DNA of 64,000 nt from Rossellomorea sp. AcN35-11 (GTDB lineage Bacteria; Bacillota; Bacilli; Bacillales; Bacillaceae_B). Both the position numbers and the translations under genes were made by a program. Positions within the stretch are counted from its first letter, which is position 1, and each line of letters starts with the position of its first letter. Where the stretch lies: the NCBI GenBank assembly GCA_030388825.1, contig CP128835.1:3652001-3716000 (forward strand), given 5' to 3'. Shown here in pieces: positions 43,936 to 54,774 of this stretch. The notes below the pieces were generated by a model that did no database searches, was not told the DNA's origin, and saw only the letters and a program-made list of their open reading frames with translations.

Positions 43936-44712
43936 TTACCCTAAAACATGGTAACCGGAGTCTACATGCAAATTCTCACCTGTGATTCCTCTGGAATAAT
44001 CACTGAACAGGAATACTGCTGTATCACCGACTTCTTCTTGGGTTGTATTGCGGCGGAGCGGGGCACGCTCTTCGATTTCTTTCAGGATGCTGTTAAAGTC
44101 GCCTACACCTTTAGCGGAAAGAGTACGAATCGGTCCAGCTGAAATGGCGTTCACTCGTATACCGTGTTTACCAAGGTCACTTGCAAGATATTTTACGCTC
44201 GCTTCAAGTGATGCTTTCGCTACACCCATCACATTATAGTTCTGCATGACTCTTTCTCCGCCGAGGTACGTCATGGAAACGATGCTACCACCCTCCGTCA
44301 TAAGATCCTTCGCCACTTTCGAAACGGCAGTCAATGAATAAGAGCTGATGTTATGAGCCAGAAGGAAGCCATCTCTCGTTGTGTTCATATAATCCCCTGC
44401 GAGTTCTTCCTTATTGGCAAATGCTATACAGTGAGCCAGTCCGTGAATGACACCGACTTCTTCTTTGATGGCCGCAAAGCATTTTTCAATATCCTCATCA
44501 CTTGTTACATCACATGGCAGAACGAGTGAATCCTCTCCACCTTCTAATGTACTGGTCAGATCTCTAACACCTTTTTCAAATCGCTCCCCTGCATATGTAA
44601 AGATCAAACGCGCACCCGATTGATGTAAAGAGCGGGCAATGCCCCACGCGATACTGCGTTTATTTGCAACTCCCATAACCACATAGGTTTTACCTTTTAA
44701 TGAAAGAGTCAT
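43936..44712 (-). CDS. fabI: Enoyl-[acyl-carrier-protein] reductase FabI
   Basis: FabI reduces enoyl-ACP with NAD(P)H in the last step of each fatty acid elongation cycle and is the triclosan target. The 258-residue product has the SDR-type GVANKRSIAWGIA cofactor motif, the catalytic Tyr and Lys spaced as in FabI (YNVMGVAKASLEA), and TYLGGERVMQNY. AGGAGG precedes the ATG. A FapR operator lies in its promoter region. Confidence 0.97.
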   Translation of the reverse strand: MTLSLKGKTYVVMGVANKRSIAWGIARSLHQSGARLIFTYAGERFEKGVRDLTSTLEGGEDSLVLPCDVTSDEDIEKCFAAIKEEVGVIHGLAHCIAFANKEELAGDYMNTTRDGFLLAHNISSYSLTAVSKVAKDLMTEGGSIVSMTYLGGERVMQNYNVMGVAKASLEASVKYLASDLGKHGIRVNAISAGPIRTLSAKGVGDFNSILKEIEERAPLRRNTTQEEVGDTAVFLFSDYSRGITGENLHVDSGYHVLG

Positions 44713-44739
44713 TGTAATCCTCCTAATTTATACATGTTA

Positions 44740-44756
44740 TTAGTACCTGATACTAA
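44740..44756. promoter_or_regulatory. FapR operator of fabI
   Basis: TTAGTACCTGATACTAA matches the 17-bp FapR palindrome. FapR represses fatty acid and phospholipid synthesis genes and is released by malonyl-CoA. It lies 28 bases upstream of the fabI start. Confidence 0.9.
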
Positions 44757-44793
44757 TTCTACAGGAATCCTGGTTAAAAGAAAAGAAAAATCC

Positions 44794-45285
44794 CTACATG
44801 ATTCGCCTTTTAACTTCTTCTATTTGAATGATATGCCGCTGTTCATGTTTACCGAGGAGCTCCAGTACTTGCCAAATGGGCATTTCTCCAAATCGATGAT
44901 GATGCATGGACCGTTTATCCAATCCCTTCTTTGTATATAATTCCAAGAATCTTAGCGTATATGAGCGGGATTCCTCTAAAGCATGAGCTAAATCTTCTTT
45001 TGGTTGAAAATCTGATGATGGTTCGATGGGTGCTTTCAATTTCCTTGATGGATCTTCGAATACAGATAAATCGACTGGATTCTTCTCACTTGAATTCGAA
45101 TGGTTATCTGCTGATTCAAGTGCCAATGTCAAAAATCTCTTTTCAGCTCCAGCCAGGTGAAGAACGATTTGCGCAATGCTCCATTCCTCCTCTGAGGGCT
45201 TCTCATTTAGCTTCTCGAGGGGGAGGTCCCAAAAGCTTTCTTTCATCTTTTCTCTGATTTCAAACACTTTGGTTTCCCACATCAT
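44794..45285 (-). CDS. DinB family protein
   Basis: A 163-residue four-helix-bundle protein of the DinB/YfiT type. The three metal-ligand histidines are suggested by IVLHLAGAEKRF near residue 44 and GKHEQRHIIQIEEV near the end. DinB-fold proteins include thiol-dependent S-transferases; the role here is unknown. ATG 45285 follows AAAGGGAGG; the upstream 22 codons are not family-like. Confidence 0.87.
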   Translation of the reverse strand: MMWETKVFEIREKMKESFWDLPLEKLNEKPSEEEWSIAQIVLHLAGAEKRFLTLALESADNHSNSSEKNPVDLSVFEDPSRKLKAPIEPSSDFQPKEDLAHALEESRSYTLRFLELYTKKGLDKRSMHHHRFGEMPIWQVLELLGKHEQRHIIQIEEVKRRIM

Positions 45286-45435
45286 ATTTTGCCTCCCTTT
45301 GATCATTTCTACATTAGTAATTAGAGTTACGGTTTGGAATCTCCTGCTCAATCCATAAGGAGAAAGTAAATATTGATTTCCCCTGCAGGATAACCTGGCG
45401 GTGTGATCAACTTTCTTTAAGAAAACAACTTAAAA

Positions 45436-45466
45436 TAAAAACTTCCCAAGAAATTTTCCTGGGAAG
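45436..45466 (-). terminator. Terminator of yjbQ
   Basis: On the minus strand CTTCCCAGGAAA and TTTCTTGGGAAG form a stem followed by TTTTT, ten bases after the yjbQ stop. Confidence 0.85.
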
Positions 45467-45476
45467 CTGATTGGGT

Positions 45477-47340
45477 TTAACAATATTCACAGAACTCAAG
45501 CTCACGCTTCAGTTCATCTACATATTCTTTGGAACCTGTGACGATCAAGCGGTCGTTCATATGGAGTTCTGTGTCTCCGTGCGGCACAATGGAGTCTTTC
45601 CCTCTGAAGATCCTCACAAAGATAACGTCTCCTGTAAACGGAAATTTCCGAAGGGTCATGCCTTCAAAATGACTGTTCAGCATACGAATCTCATAAAGGG
45701 ATGTCTCTTGATTCGTTAGGATATTCATGACAGACGGTGACTCGATGAGGGCACGAAGTAGGGCTTTCGTTGACAGGAACACCGAATATACCTCAATGCC
45801 CTGTTCCCGAAGAGTCTCATGTAGATCAGGACTTTCAACTCTTACAATGACACGGTTCACGCCATATTCTTTAGCGGCCACAGCAAGGGTTGCGTTGATT
45901 TCTTCGTCACCCGTCGAGATCACAATAATATCAGATTCAAATATTTTGTTCCCTTCAAGTGTGTCTAACTCGTAATTATCGATTTCATTGATGGTAAACA
46001 AAGAATCAGCGATATTGCGATCAGACTTATCTTGTTTTGTATGATACAGAACCGGTTCATAAAGGGATGAATGAAGCTCCCCTGGAAACCGGCATGGTGA
46101 GCTGATTGGCTCCCAAGAAAGTAATCTTGAGTTTTTTCTCTTTTGCACTTTCTCTTGGAAAGAGCTTTTTAAAGAAAATCGGTGTGATAATGCACGTGAT
46201 AACGGCTACTAATATAAGCGTACCACTCATTTGCGCTGTGATAATTTCCATTCTCTCCGCTATCTTCGCTGCAGCGATGACCAGCGACAATGTAGATGTA
46301 AGAAGAAACGCTGATGCAATCGTTGTTTTTGTATCGTACCAATACCTTAACATGTATACGGGAACGATTTTTGATGCCAGGAATGCCAGAAGAAGTAATG
46401 GAATCAACATCAGCATCTTTTTATCGCTGAGAAGTGATCCAAGATCCAGTTCAACCCCTACCATAACAAAGAAAATCGGGATCAGGAAGCCATATCCAAA
46501 GGAATCAAGCTTATGGACCATTTCCTGATTTGGTGCTAATAATGATACCAATACACCTGCAAGGAATGCTCCCAGGATGTTTTCAGCCCCAACGGTTTCT
46601 GATACTGCTACCAGTAAGATGATCAAGGTGAATACTGCACGCGTACCAATTTGCACGGTCCCAGTCGATAAGCTCTTGATGAAGGAATTGTTCTTCAATC
46701 TCTTGGCCAGGAAATACAGGAGTACTCCAACACCGAATAGGATCAGGAGAAGCCACATGTTTCCGTGCCCCTCCCCGTAAAGTGATACGAACACTGCAAG
46801 CAATATCATCGTCACAAGGTCTGCAATGACCGCCACAAGGAGGATGATCTGTCCGATAGCGCTCTTCATGATATGTGCTTCCTTAAGCGTAGGAACGACA
46901 ACACCAAGTGAAATCGTTGAAATGATTAAGGTCATTAAGAAGGCATTATCAATGAGTCCGAACCATACGAATAGATAGGATAGTCCCAGTGAAACAAAGA
47001 ATATTCCTATAAAGATAAACGTTGCTACCTTTAGGCGGTTCGGTTCTTCCTTCCCGTTAGGTAACACTTCTTTTTTCTTTTTCCCACCTGAAAATGCAGT
47101 GAAATCAATTTCAAGTCCACTTAAGAACATAAGAAAAATAAATCCAAGTGTGGACAATGTTTCTAACCACATATCCTGGTGAACAATATTGAATCCACTC
47201 TTCCCGATAATGAGTCCCATGATGATTTCAGCGATGACCACGGGAATAAAATTGAGTTTGAATCTATGCAGCAATATGGGAGTCAAAAATGCTACAAGAA
47301 TAACAATGACCAAAGATGCAACTGAAGCGTGCTGTTCCAT
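45477..47340 (-). pseudogene. yjbQ: CPA2 cation:proton antiporter with RCK/TrkA domains (YjbQ), frameshifted
   Basis: The first frame gives about twelve membrane helices of the KefB/NhaS-type antiporter family, and the start of the TrkA-N nucleotide-binding domain (ITFLGANQLTMPVS). The second gives the rest of TrkA-N and a TrkA-C domain (VIFVRIFRGKDSIVPHGDTELHMNDRL). Removing one G from the G4 run (46079-46082) joins them into about 620 residues, similar to B. subtilis YjbQ. ATG 47340 follows GGGGGAGG. mgtE lies 21 bases upstream in the same direction, so the two may form an operon. Confidence 0.93.
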
Positions 47341-47361
47341 CTAAACCTCCCCCTCTTCTCT

Positions 47362-48762
47362 CTATATTAAGTAATTCATGAATAAAGTCGCTAAACCAAA
47401 GTAAATCAAAATGCTGATGATGTCATTTATCGTAGTAATAAACGGACCAGAAGCGACGGCTGGATCCACTTTTAGTTTGTGCATCAACAGCGGTACTAAT
47501 GTACCTGCCAGTGTGGCCACAAATAATGAAACGAGTACGGACACACCAACGAGGATACCCAGAAAGAATTCACCTTTCCAGATATATACAATCATACTGA
47601 CTACAACACCGCATGTAGTTCCTGTTATTAGACCCGTTCCCGCTTCACGGATGATCAGTGACATTTTATTTTCCTTTTCAAGGTCCCCTGTTGCAATCCC
47701 CCTTACGGCTACCGCAAGGGCCTGGGTGCCTGTGTTACCTGCCATACCTGCTATTAAAGGAATAAAAACTGCCAGTATCGCCACTTTATCCAACGTGTCC
47801 TCAAACCTTCCGATAAGGCTTGCAGTGAACATCCCCAGAAAGAGTAACGCAATTAACCAGGGAAGTCGCTTTTTTGCTGCATTGAATGGACTTCGGTCGA
47901 TGGAATCCAAATCGACGATTCCCGCTAGTTTCGAGTAGTCATCAGATGCCTCTTCTTCCATGACGTCCATAATATCATCAACTGTGATGATTCCTAATAA
48001 GTGTTGTTGAAAATCGACGACAGGTAATGCAAGGAAGTCGTAATCCTTCATCTGTCTGGCAACAGCTTCCTGATCCTCGCTGACCCTTACGGACATGACA
48101 CGGTCACTCATGATGTCTCCGATCATCACGTCGTCATGACTGATGATGAGATCTCTTAAAGAAATAACCCCGACCAGTTTTTTTTCATCATCCACTACAT
48201 AAATATAATAGATCGTTTCAGCGTTTGGAGCTTCATTTTTTAAGATATACATGGCCGACCGGACGGTCTGATTCTTTGATATGGCCACGAATTCCGTCGT
48301 CATGATACTACCGGCTGTGTACTCTTCGTAATGGAGTAATTCTTTGATCTCCTTGGCTGATTCATCATCCATGATCGTCAGATAGCTGACAACCTGATCT
48401 TTATCCAATTCATTTAATACATCCACTGCGTCATCGGCATACATATTGGATAACATCTCTGCAGCATATGTAGGATTCATCTCAGCTAAAATACCCTGAT
48501 AATCCTCTTCATCTATATCAAGACTTTCAAAAAGCTCTGCCATCTCTTCGGGAGAAAGATAATGATACAGGCGGTTTCGTAAGTCTTCTTCTATTTTAGA
48601 GAAAAACTTTGCTTGGTCATAAGAGTGTAAATGGACAAATTCAGAACGAAATACATCCAGATCTTCTTCTTCGAGGGCTCTGATGAGCAGATCTTCATCA
48701 TACATTTCTTTGTCAAGCTTCTCTCTATCCTTATCTTGATCTTGGGTTACTTCAGACATCAT
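47362..48762 (-). CDS. mgtE: Magnesium transporter MgtE
   Basis: MgtE is a Mg2+-gated Mg2+ channel. The 466-residue product has the acidic N domain (residues 1-130), two CBS domains (SIMTTEFVAI and IGDIMSDRVMSV), and five membrane helices with the pore motif PLIAGMAGNTGTQ. Length is normal. GGAGGG precedes ATG 48762. No M-box riboswitch is visible upstream. The antiporter gene yjbQ follows 21 bases downstream. Confidence 0.95.
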   Translation of the reverse strand: MMSEVTQDQDKDREKLDKEMYDEDLLIRALEEEDLDVFRSEFVHLHSYDQAKFFSKIEEDLRNRLYHYLSPEEMAELFESLDIDEEDYQGILAEMNPTYAAEMLSNMYADDAVDVLNELDKDQVVSYLTIMDDESAKEIKELLHYEEYTAGSIMTTEFVAISKNQTVRSAMYILKNEAPNAETIYYIYVVDDEKKLVGVISLRDLIISHDDVMIGDIMSDRVMSVRVSEDQEAVARQMKDYDFLALPVVDFQQHLLGIITVDDIMDVMEEEASDDYSKLAGIVDLDSIDRSPFNAAKKRLPWLIALLFLGMFTASLIGRFEDTLDKVAILAVFIPLIAGMAGNTGTQALAVAVRGIATGDLEKENKMSLIIREAGTGLITGTTCGVVVSMIVYIWKGEFFLGILVGVSVLVSLFVATLAGTLVPLLMHKLKVDPAVASGPFITTINDIISILIYFGLATLFMNYLI

Positions 48763-49038
48763 ATACACCCTCCTTCTTATCTGAATTGTATAGAGTCGTA
48801 ATAATACTAGCAAATCTTAAGAAGAATGTCTCTCATGAATTGATTACCGTTGTTAGTTGTATAAAAAGTTTATCCGTTGTATTAATTACATACGGCCAAA
48901 TGCTTATTCAAACCAAGATAAAATAAAATGCCTTATAAAATATGAATAAACTTCCTTCACGTATGAAAGACTGAATCATTAATATGGCATAAAAAACGGG
49001 AAAAGGAAAGAAAAATGCCACAGGAAAGCAGGGATTAT

Positions 49039-49779
49039 ATGAGAATCGATATCATCGGGGACATTCATGGTTGTTATAAAGAGTTCGAAGGATTGACCAC
49101 CCGGCTGGGCTATAAGTGGACATCCGGCCTCCCTGTCCACCCTGAAGGAAGGGTCCTTGGCGTTGTTGGCGATTTGACTGATCGGGGTCACCATTCACTT
49201 AAAACCATTTCAATCGTCTACAAGCTTTTCCAGAAAGGTTGCCTTTATTATGTCCCAGGAAACCATTGTAATAAGCTCTATCGCTACTTCCTCGGTAACA
49301 ATGTAAAAATCCTTCACGGACTTGAAACAACCGTAGCAGAATTAAGTGCCCTCCCCATGAAGGAAAGAGACCGATATAAACAAATGTTCATCAATCTATA
49401 TGAACAATCCCCTTTGTATCATATATTAGATGACGGGAAGCTGATTATTGCTCATGCCGGTATCAAAGAAGAACTGATAGGAAAACAGAGTAACCGTGTG
49501 AAAACATTCGTTTTATATGGAGATATCACAGGTGAGAAAAATGAAGACGGGACTCCAGTCAGAAAGGATTGGGCACAAGACTATCATGGTGATGCCTGGA
49601 TAGTATATGGGCACACCCCCGTTAAAGAGGCCCGCATCATCAACAAGACTGCCAATATTGATACAGGAGCTGTCTTTGGAGGGAAGTTGACTGCGTTAAG
49701 ATACCCTGAAATTGAAGTCGTTAGCATCGAATCCACCATGCCATTGGTCGAGGAAAAATTTCGTGATTTTCATTCATAA
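49039..49779 (+). CDS. prpE: Bis(5'-nucleosyl)-tetraphosphatase PrpE
   Basis: PrpE is a calcineurin-like phosphatase that cleaves Ap4A and has protein-phosphatase activity; in B. subtilis it affects spore germination. Metallophosphatase motifs are GDIHGC (residues 7-12), GDLTDRG and GNHCNK, then HAG and YGHTPV. The start at 49039 was set by alignment with B. subtilis PrpE; an ATG at 49015 with AAAGGA upstream would add eight residues and is a real alternative. Confidence 0.94.
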   Translation: MRIDIIGDIHGCYKEFEGLTTRLGYKWTSGLPVHPEGRVLGVVGDLTDRGHHSLKTISIVYKLFQKGCLYYVPGNHCNKLYRYFLGNNVKILHGLETTVAELSALPMKERDRYKQMFINLYEQSPLYHILDDGKLIIAHAGIKEELIGKQSNRVKTFVLYGDITGEKNEDGTPVRKDWAQDYHGDAWIVYGHTPVKEARIINKTANIDTGAVFGGKLTALRYPEIEVVSIESTMPLVEEKFRDFHS

Positions 49780-49830
49780 GGAAAGTATCAATGTGAGTAA
49801 GGTTTGACATCATTCCGTCCTTTCATCAAT

Positions 49831-49874
49831 AAAAGAGATCCTTTTCGAACTTACCGAAAAGGATCTCTTTTTTC
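49831..49874. terminator. Bidirectional terminator, prpE / yjbO
   Basis: AAAAGAGATCCTTTTCG and CGAAAAGGATCTCTTTT form a perfect stem between convergent genes. Confidence 0.92.
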
Positions 49875-50766
49875 ATTGTCTTTCCAGGAGCCACTTCATG
49901 TCATTCGGCATTGCGGCCACCAACCTCATGAACTGCTTCTTGATCGGATGAAAGAAATCGAGCCTCTTGCAATGAAGGGCCTGTCTTTCCAACAACTCAA
50001 GACCCCCTCCATACAAATCATCCCCAGCCAAAGGATGACCGATGAAGGCCATATGAACCCTGATTTGATGGGTTCTGCCTGTTTCCAATTTTAATTCAAT
50101 ATGAGCAAAGTCAGGGTATTGTTTTTCCACCCTATAATGAGTCAAGGCATAACGCCCTTCGCTTCGCACTTCCCTTTCGATGATGCTTCCTTCTTTTCGA
50201 CCGATGGGTTTTTCAATCGTACCTGCGAAGGGATCAATCTGACCTTCTGCAAACGCTTCATACATCCTTTGGATCTCCCGACTTTTCTGCTGGAGACTGA
50301 ATAAATGATGCACGTGACGGTGTTTGGCTATTAAAACCAGGCCCGATGTATCTTTATCTAACCTCGTTACGATATGAACGGCAGATGAAACACGGACTTC
50401 TTCATAATAACCTGCAATGGCATTGGCAAGACTTCCGGTAGGTTCTACTTTGGTGGGGATGGATTTCATACCGGAAGGCTTATCCACAACCAGAATGTCA
50501 TTATCCTCGTATAGAATGGATAATGGAACTTTTTCAGGGACCAACGATTCACTCCTTTTTTCTGCAGGGAACCTTAACTCAAGGATATCTCCTTTGTTCA
50601 GGGGGTATCGGACATTCTCTTCTTTACCATTCACAGTGATACGCCCCCCATCAAACTTCACAGCAGTCAGGGTGCGCTTGGATATATGCTGAGCCATTAG
50701 AAATTCCCTCATGAGCTTCCCATCATAAGAAGCAGGTATGACCCAGTTCAGTGTATAATCTCTCAT
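49873..50766 (-). CDS. yjbO: RluA/RluD family pseudouridine synthase (YjbO)
   Basis: The 297-residue enzyme changes uridines in RNA to pseudouridine. An N-terminal S4-like part precedes the catalytic domain with HIVTRLDKDTSGLVLIAK, which has the catalytic Asp. Later motifs are KLETGRTHQIRVH and GDDLYGG. The exact rRNA target is unknown. Its start lies 21 bases after the nadK stop, in the order seen in B. subtilis. Confidence 0.94.
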   Translation of the reverse strand: MRDYTLNWVIPASYDGKLMREFLMAQHISKRTLTAVKFDGGRITVNGKEENVRYPLNKGDILELRFPAEKRSESLVPEKVPLSILYEDNDILVVDKPSGMKSIPTKVEPTGSLANAIAGYYEEVRVSSAVHIVTRLDKDTSGLVLIAKHRHVHHLFSLQQKSREIQRMYEAFAEGQIDPFAGTIEKPIGRKEGSIIEREVRSEGRYALTHYRVEKQYPDFAHIELKLETGRTHQIRVHMAFIGHPLAGDDLYGGGLELLERQALHCKRLDFFHPIKKQFMRLVAAMPNDMKWLLERQ

Positions 50767-50787
50767 TTTCGACTTAAACCTTTCTGG

Positions 50788-51585
50788 TCATTCATCAGCC
50801 ACAAAGGAATCATGCACCCTCTTCCAAAATGGGAATGGGCGGAATCGGGCAAAACGTATTTTCTCATCAGCAACCCGGTATTGAATGCTTTTCACATCTT
50901 TGTGAAGAAGAGACAGATGATCGATGGTGACAAGGAAATCCGGCCCATTCACCGGCTTCAGCATACATGTATGATGAGCAGGCAAGATCAGGGGGGATCC
51001 GATGGTCCGGAATACCCGATTATTAATGGATGCCATTTCAGCGAATTGAATGGCAGGAAGAGATGGATGAATAATGGCTCCGCCTAGTGCCTTGTTATAT
51101 GCCGTACTGCCTGAAGGAGTCGATAAGCACAACCCATCTCCCCTAAAACGTTCAAAGTGCTGTCCCCTGATTTCCACATCCATGACCAAGGTCCCCTCTA
51201 CGCTTTTGACAGTGGATTCATTTAAAGCTAAGTAGCGGGTTTCCTTCCCTCCATGCTGATAGCGGATGATCGTCTCGAGCAACGGGTATTCAATGATCTG
51301 ATAAGGTGTTTTCGCTATGGCAATCACGAGCTTTTCAATCTCTTCCGGCACCCAGTCGGCATAGAAGCCGAGATGTCCCGTATGCACCCCCACAAATGCC
51401 GTCTTATCCAAACGTGATCTGTATCGATGGAATGCGTAAAGAAGCGTACCATCTCCTCCCACCGATATGACGATATCAGGTTGGTCGTCGTCATATTGTA
51501 GATTAAAGTCCTGAAGATAGGTTCTCATTTTGTGCATTAATGTATTGGATTTTGAATCACCTTTTGATGTAATCGCAAATTTCAT
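50788..51585 (-). CDS. nadK: NAD kinase
   Basis: The enzyme phosphorylates NAD to NADP. The 265-residue product has the [10 protein letters not shown] motif near residue 45, ALNESTVKS, and [20 protein letters not shown] with the second NAD-binding signature. GGGGGTAA precedes the ATG. It lies between yjbM and yjbO in one operon-like row. Confidence 0.96.
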   Translation of the reverse strand: MKFAITSKGDSKSNTLMHKMRTYLQDFNLQYDDDQPDIVISVGGDGTLLYAFHRYRSRLDKTAFVGVHTGHLGFYADWVPEEIEKLVIAIAKTPYQIIEYPLLETIIRYQHGGKETRYLALNESTVKSVEGTLVMDVEIRGQHFERFRGDGLCLSTPSGSTAYNKALGGAIIHPSLPAIQFAEMASINNRVFRTIGSPLILPAHHTCMLKPVNGPDFLVTIDHLSLLHKDVKSIQYRVADEKIRFARFRPFPFWKRVHDSFVADE

Positions 51586-51618
51586 TCATTTACCCCCTTC
51601 AAGTCCTACTGATTTGCT

Positions 51619-52261
51619 TTAGGGCTTTTCCCCCCGCTGATCTTTTTCCTTTTTGTTTGTAAATATGACTTGGGCTTCCTGAATTTCTTCGCGGATCAAA
51701 CTCATTTCCTCATCCAATCGAAAGGGCAGCTTCTGCTGCTCCTGCCAAACGAAGACGAACTTGTTCGGGGATTTGTCCACTGTACTTATAATTCAAAGAG
51801 TGCTCAATCGTCGCCCAAAAATTCATAGAAAGAGTACGGATTTGAATTTCCACCAAAATATTTTTCTCACCGTGTATCGTCTGAACTGGATACTCGATGA
51901 CCACATGATAGGATCGGTATCCACTTGGCTTCTTGGATGTCACATAATCTCTCTCTTCGATAATAGAAAAGTCGTTTCGCCCACGAAGCTTCTCCACTAC
52001 GACATGAATATCCTCCACGAATTGACACATCATTCGTAATCCGGCAATATCTTGCATCTCTCTCTCAATATTCGATAACTTAATGCCTTTTTGATTTGCT
52101 TTATCAAGAATACTCGCAATTGGTTTTACTCTTCCAGTCACAAATTCAATGGGAGAATGAGTATTATGTAATTCATATTCTCCCCTCATCCCTTTAAGCT
52201 TGATTTTTAGTTCATCAACCGCTTGCTTGTAGGGTGCTAAAAAATGTTCCCAGTGATTCAT
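51619..52261 (-). pseudogene. yjbM: GTP pyrophosphokinase YjbM (SasB/RelQ), frameshifted near C terminus
   Basis: This small alarmone synthetase makes (p)ppGpp. The synthetase domain is complete: HSPIEFVTGRVKPIASI, DIAGLRMMCQFVEDI, SGYRSYHVVIEYP, VEIQIRTLSMNFWATIEHSLNYKYSG. The first frame ends early after AGAAEAALSIG. Removing one C from CCC (plus-strand GGG at 51724-51726) restores AAEAAFRLDEEM and the usual C-terminal helices, giving about 213 residues as in B. subtilis (211). ATG 52261 follows AGAGGTGAGGAGA. Confidence 0.93.
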
Positions 52262-52287
52262 TCTCCTCACCTCTTTACGTCACACGA

Positions 52288-52662
52288 CTACTTATCCAGA
52301 AATACGCTCTCTACCTTTTTAACCATTTCGTCGCCATAGTTCCCATTTCCTTCTATGTTGCTAACAAGATAATCAAGTTCTTCGTTGAATCGCACCAATT
52401 CAAGAGAGTAATCCTCGCTCTTTGCCATTACGGCAGAATTTTCTTTCAGTGCTGTTTTCAACTCCGACCAGATGGATTCTTCCAAATATAAGTAAACATA
52501 TTCATCAGCGTTTTCAGCTAAGTATACGAAAGCATACCGATCCGAGTCCGCGATGATTTGACCAGCGGCAGTCGTACCCTTCAAGTAGTCTGACTGGTCC
52601 GTATGTAAGAATAATGTACCGTTTTCATATGTGGTTTGATTAAATTGAACAATTTTCCTCAT
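52288..52662 (-). CDS. yjbL: UPF0738 family protein YjbL
   Basis: A 124-residue acidic protein matching the YjbL family along its length (TAAGQIIADSDRYAFVYLAE, EYVYLYLEESIWSELKTAL). Function unknown. It lies 26 bases upstream of yjbM in the same direction and is divergent from yjbK. Confidence 0.87.
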   Translation of the reverse strand: MRKIVQFNQTTYENGTLFLHTDQSDYLKGTTAAGQIIADSDRYAFVYLAENADEYVYLYLEESIWSELKTALKENSAVMAKSEDYSLELVRFNEELDYLVSNIEGNGNYGDEMVKKVESVFLDK

Positions 52663-52791
52663 GCTATTTCTTCATCCTTCCATTAAACAATCAGTATCAT
52701 TTTAACATAACACAACCATTACATCTAAATATTGAAGTTATGTTTTGGAAAAGAGATAATAGAGATAGTATAGAAGGAAAGGATGCTTCTC

Positions 52792-53389
52792 ATGTCACAG
52801 GAAATTGAAATAGAATTCAAGAATCTCGTAACGCGAGACGAATTTACCCGGCTGACCTCACATTTTCAGATAAAAGAAGAGGATTTTTCCTCTCAGGACA
52901 ACCATTATTTTGATACAAAAAACGATCTTTTGAAGGAAAATCAATCGGCTTTAAGGATCAGGGAAAAGTCCGGTACGTATACGTTAACGTTAAAAACGCC
53001 GTTACACGATGATCTTTTTAGAAACGAACCAAAGAATAACAAAGGACGAGGCTGAATTGCTTTTGAAAGGAGGGAGATTCCCGGAAGGAGAAGTGTATGA
53101 CGCCCTGATTTCACTCCAAATCCCGATCCCCTCCCTGCAGCACTTCGGAACGCTGTCAACGAGCCGGGCTGAAATCGACTATATGGACGGACTGCTTGTC
53201 TTCGACAAAAGCTCTTACTTACAAAAGGAAGACTATGAGCTGGAGTATGAAGTAAAAGAACGCAAAAGAGGAGAAACCATCTTCCTTCACTTACTCAAGG
53301 AATTAAACATCCCCCTTCGTAAAACGGATAACAAGATCAAACGTTTCTACCTTGAAAAATTAAAACAGAATGGACAAGGACCGATATAG
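52792..53389 (+). pseudogene. yjbK: CYTH domain protein YjbK, frameshifted
   Basis: CYTH (triphosphate tunnel) proteins hydrolyse triphosphates. The ExExK signature is IEIEFK at residues 5-10, followed by QDNHYFDTKNDLL and RIREKSGTYTLTLKTP. The second frame has RAEIDYMDGLLVFDKSSYL and the acidic EDYELEYEV. Removing one T from the T5 run at 53015-53019 gives DDLLETNQRITKDEAE and about 198 residues, the normal size. ATG 52792 follows AAAGGA by eight bases. Confidence 0.92.
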
Positions 53390-53430
53390 TAAAGGGATAA
53401 AAGTTTTCAAAAAAAAGAGGAGTCATATTC

Positions 53431-54072
53431 ATGAATGTTCAGCAATTGAAAACAATGATGGAGTTGCAGGCTTTAAACACTTTAGGTTCAGGATCATCTG
53501 TTCAAGCAAACACTTCCCAGTTCAGTGATCTATTTCAACAACTCTTAAATCAGTCACTCCACACGAACCAAAATGTTCTGAATAGAAACCAAATGCTCGG
53601 AGCCGTCAGCGCTATGATGGATACCAACAAATCCTTCTCTGTTCAGGCACCACTCCCTGCGATCTCTCCTGTGAAAGAACCGATCTTTACGGCTCCTCAG
53701 ACGATTGATGAAATCATCTCCAGGGCTTCGGATCAGTATGGAATTCCAAAAAAGCTGATTCAAGCGGTCATTAAACAGGAATCGAACTTCAACCCGGCTG
53801 CCGTAAGCCCTGCCGGAGCATCAGGATTGATGCAGCTTATGCCCAGTACAGCAAGAGGACTCGGGGTGAACAACATCTTTGATCCGGAAGAAAACGTATT
53901 CGCCGGAACGAAATATTTAAAGCAAATGATGGATAGATACGACGGAGACCTTCACCTGGCTCTGGCAGCCTATAATGCAGGTCCTGGAAATGTCGATAAA
54001 CACAACGGCATACCACCGTTTAAAGAAACCACCGCGTATGTCAAAAAGGTAACCGATCGTTATTATGCATAA
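53431..54072 (+). CDS. yjbJ: Lytic transglycosylase YjbJ (SLT domain)
   Basis: The enzyme cleaves peptidoglycan glycan strands. The 213-residue product has a Gln/Ser-rich N-terminal part without a clear signal peptide and an SLT domain from about residue 90: [22 protein letters not shown] broken as KQESNFN (catalytic Glu) and [11 protein letters not shown], then [21 protein letters not shown] lies before the ATG. It follows yjbK by about 40 bases. Confidence 0.93.
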   Translation: MNVQQLKTMMELQALNTLGSGSSVQANTSQFSDLFQQLLNQSLHTNQNVLNRNQMLGAVSAMMDTNKSFSVQAPLPAISPVKEPIFTAPQTIDEIISRASDQYGIPKKLIQAVIKQESNFNPAAVSPAGASGLMQLMPSTARGLGVNNIFDPEENVFAGTKYLKQMMDRYDGDLHLALAAYNAGPGNVDKHNGIPPFKETTAYVKKVTDRYYA

Positions 54073-54082
54073 TGACTCTAAA

Positions 54083-54118
54083 TAGGCTGACCTCCAAATG
54101 AGGGTCAGCCTTCCTTTT
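54083..54118 (+). terminator. Terminator of yjbKJ
   Basis: AGGCTGACCCTC-like arms (AGGCTGACC / GGGTCAGCCTT) form a stem followed by a T-rich tail 11 bases after the yjbJ stop. Confidence 0.8.
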
Positions 54119-54372
54119 TGATCATGATGATTAAGAGGAGGCGAATATTTCATGACCAACTTTAAGCATTCTTTAACAGTCCTTTAGTCCCGGTTCCATT
54201 AACAAAAACAAATGTAGTAAATCGTGCCCTTCTCCCAATGAATCAGGATAGACACAGGAAAGAAGGCTACACTAATTTAGGAAACATTTGTTGGTGTGAG
54301 GCGATTTGTTTGAGATATAAACTAATGCTTGCTAGAATAAACATACATTCTAAGGAAAAAGGAGTCATTCTT

Positions 54373-54774
54373 ATGGTCGAGAAACCACAAATGCCTTATA
54401 ATCTTATCGGCGAAAAGAAACTCTCCATGCTTGTTGAAGCTTTTTATGATAGAGTAGCAAATCATCCAGAGCTGGCACCGATATTCCCGGATGATTTAAC
54501 CGAGACAGCTCGAAAACAAAAACAATTCTTAACTCAATACCTAGGTGGTCCTGCCCTATATACTGAGGAACATGGTCACCCTATGCTGCGTGCGAGGCAT
54601 CTGCCATTTCCGATTACGGAGGATCGGGCAAAGGCTTGGTTAAACTGTATGCATGAAGCAATGGATGAAGTCAATCTAGAGGGTCCAGTAAGAGATGACT
54701 TTTTTCACAGGCTGGCATTAACGGCTCACCATATGGTGAATATAGTATCTGAAAAGGGTCAAAATCTTGACTAG
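54373..54774 (+). CDS. yjbI: Truncated hemoglobin YjbI
   Basis: A group II truncated globin that binds heme and oxygen; in Bacilli it is linked to SpxH. The 133-residue product has the Tyr in VEAFYDRV, PPIF-type turn APIFPDD, KQKQFLTQYLGGP, the proximal His in MLRARHLPFPI and a Trp in AKAWLNCM. ATG 54373 follows AAAGGAG; longer upstream frame is not globin-like. Its stop overlaps the spxH TTG start by eight bases, showing coupling. Confidence 0.95.
   Translation: MVEKPQMPYNLIGEKKLSMLVEAFYDRVANHPELAPIFPDDLTETARKQKQFLTQYLGGPALYTEEHGHPMLRARHLPFPITEDRAKAWLNCMHEAMDEVNLEGPVRDDFFHRLALTAHHMVNIVSEKGQNLD

Noticed and set aside
47411..47938. 175-codon open frame antisense to mgtE
   Set aside because: A shadow of the conserved MgtE membrane domain on the other strand; no own signals.
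48763..49038. M-box magnesium riboswitch upstream of mgtE
   Set aside because: No conserved M-box segments can be found in the intergenic region.
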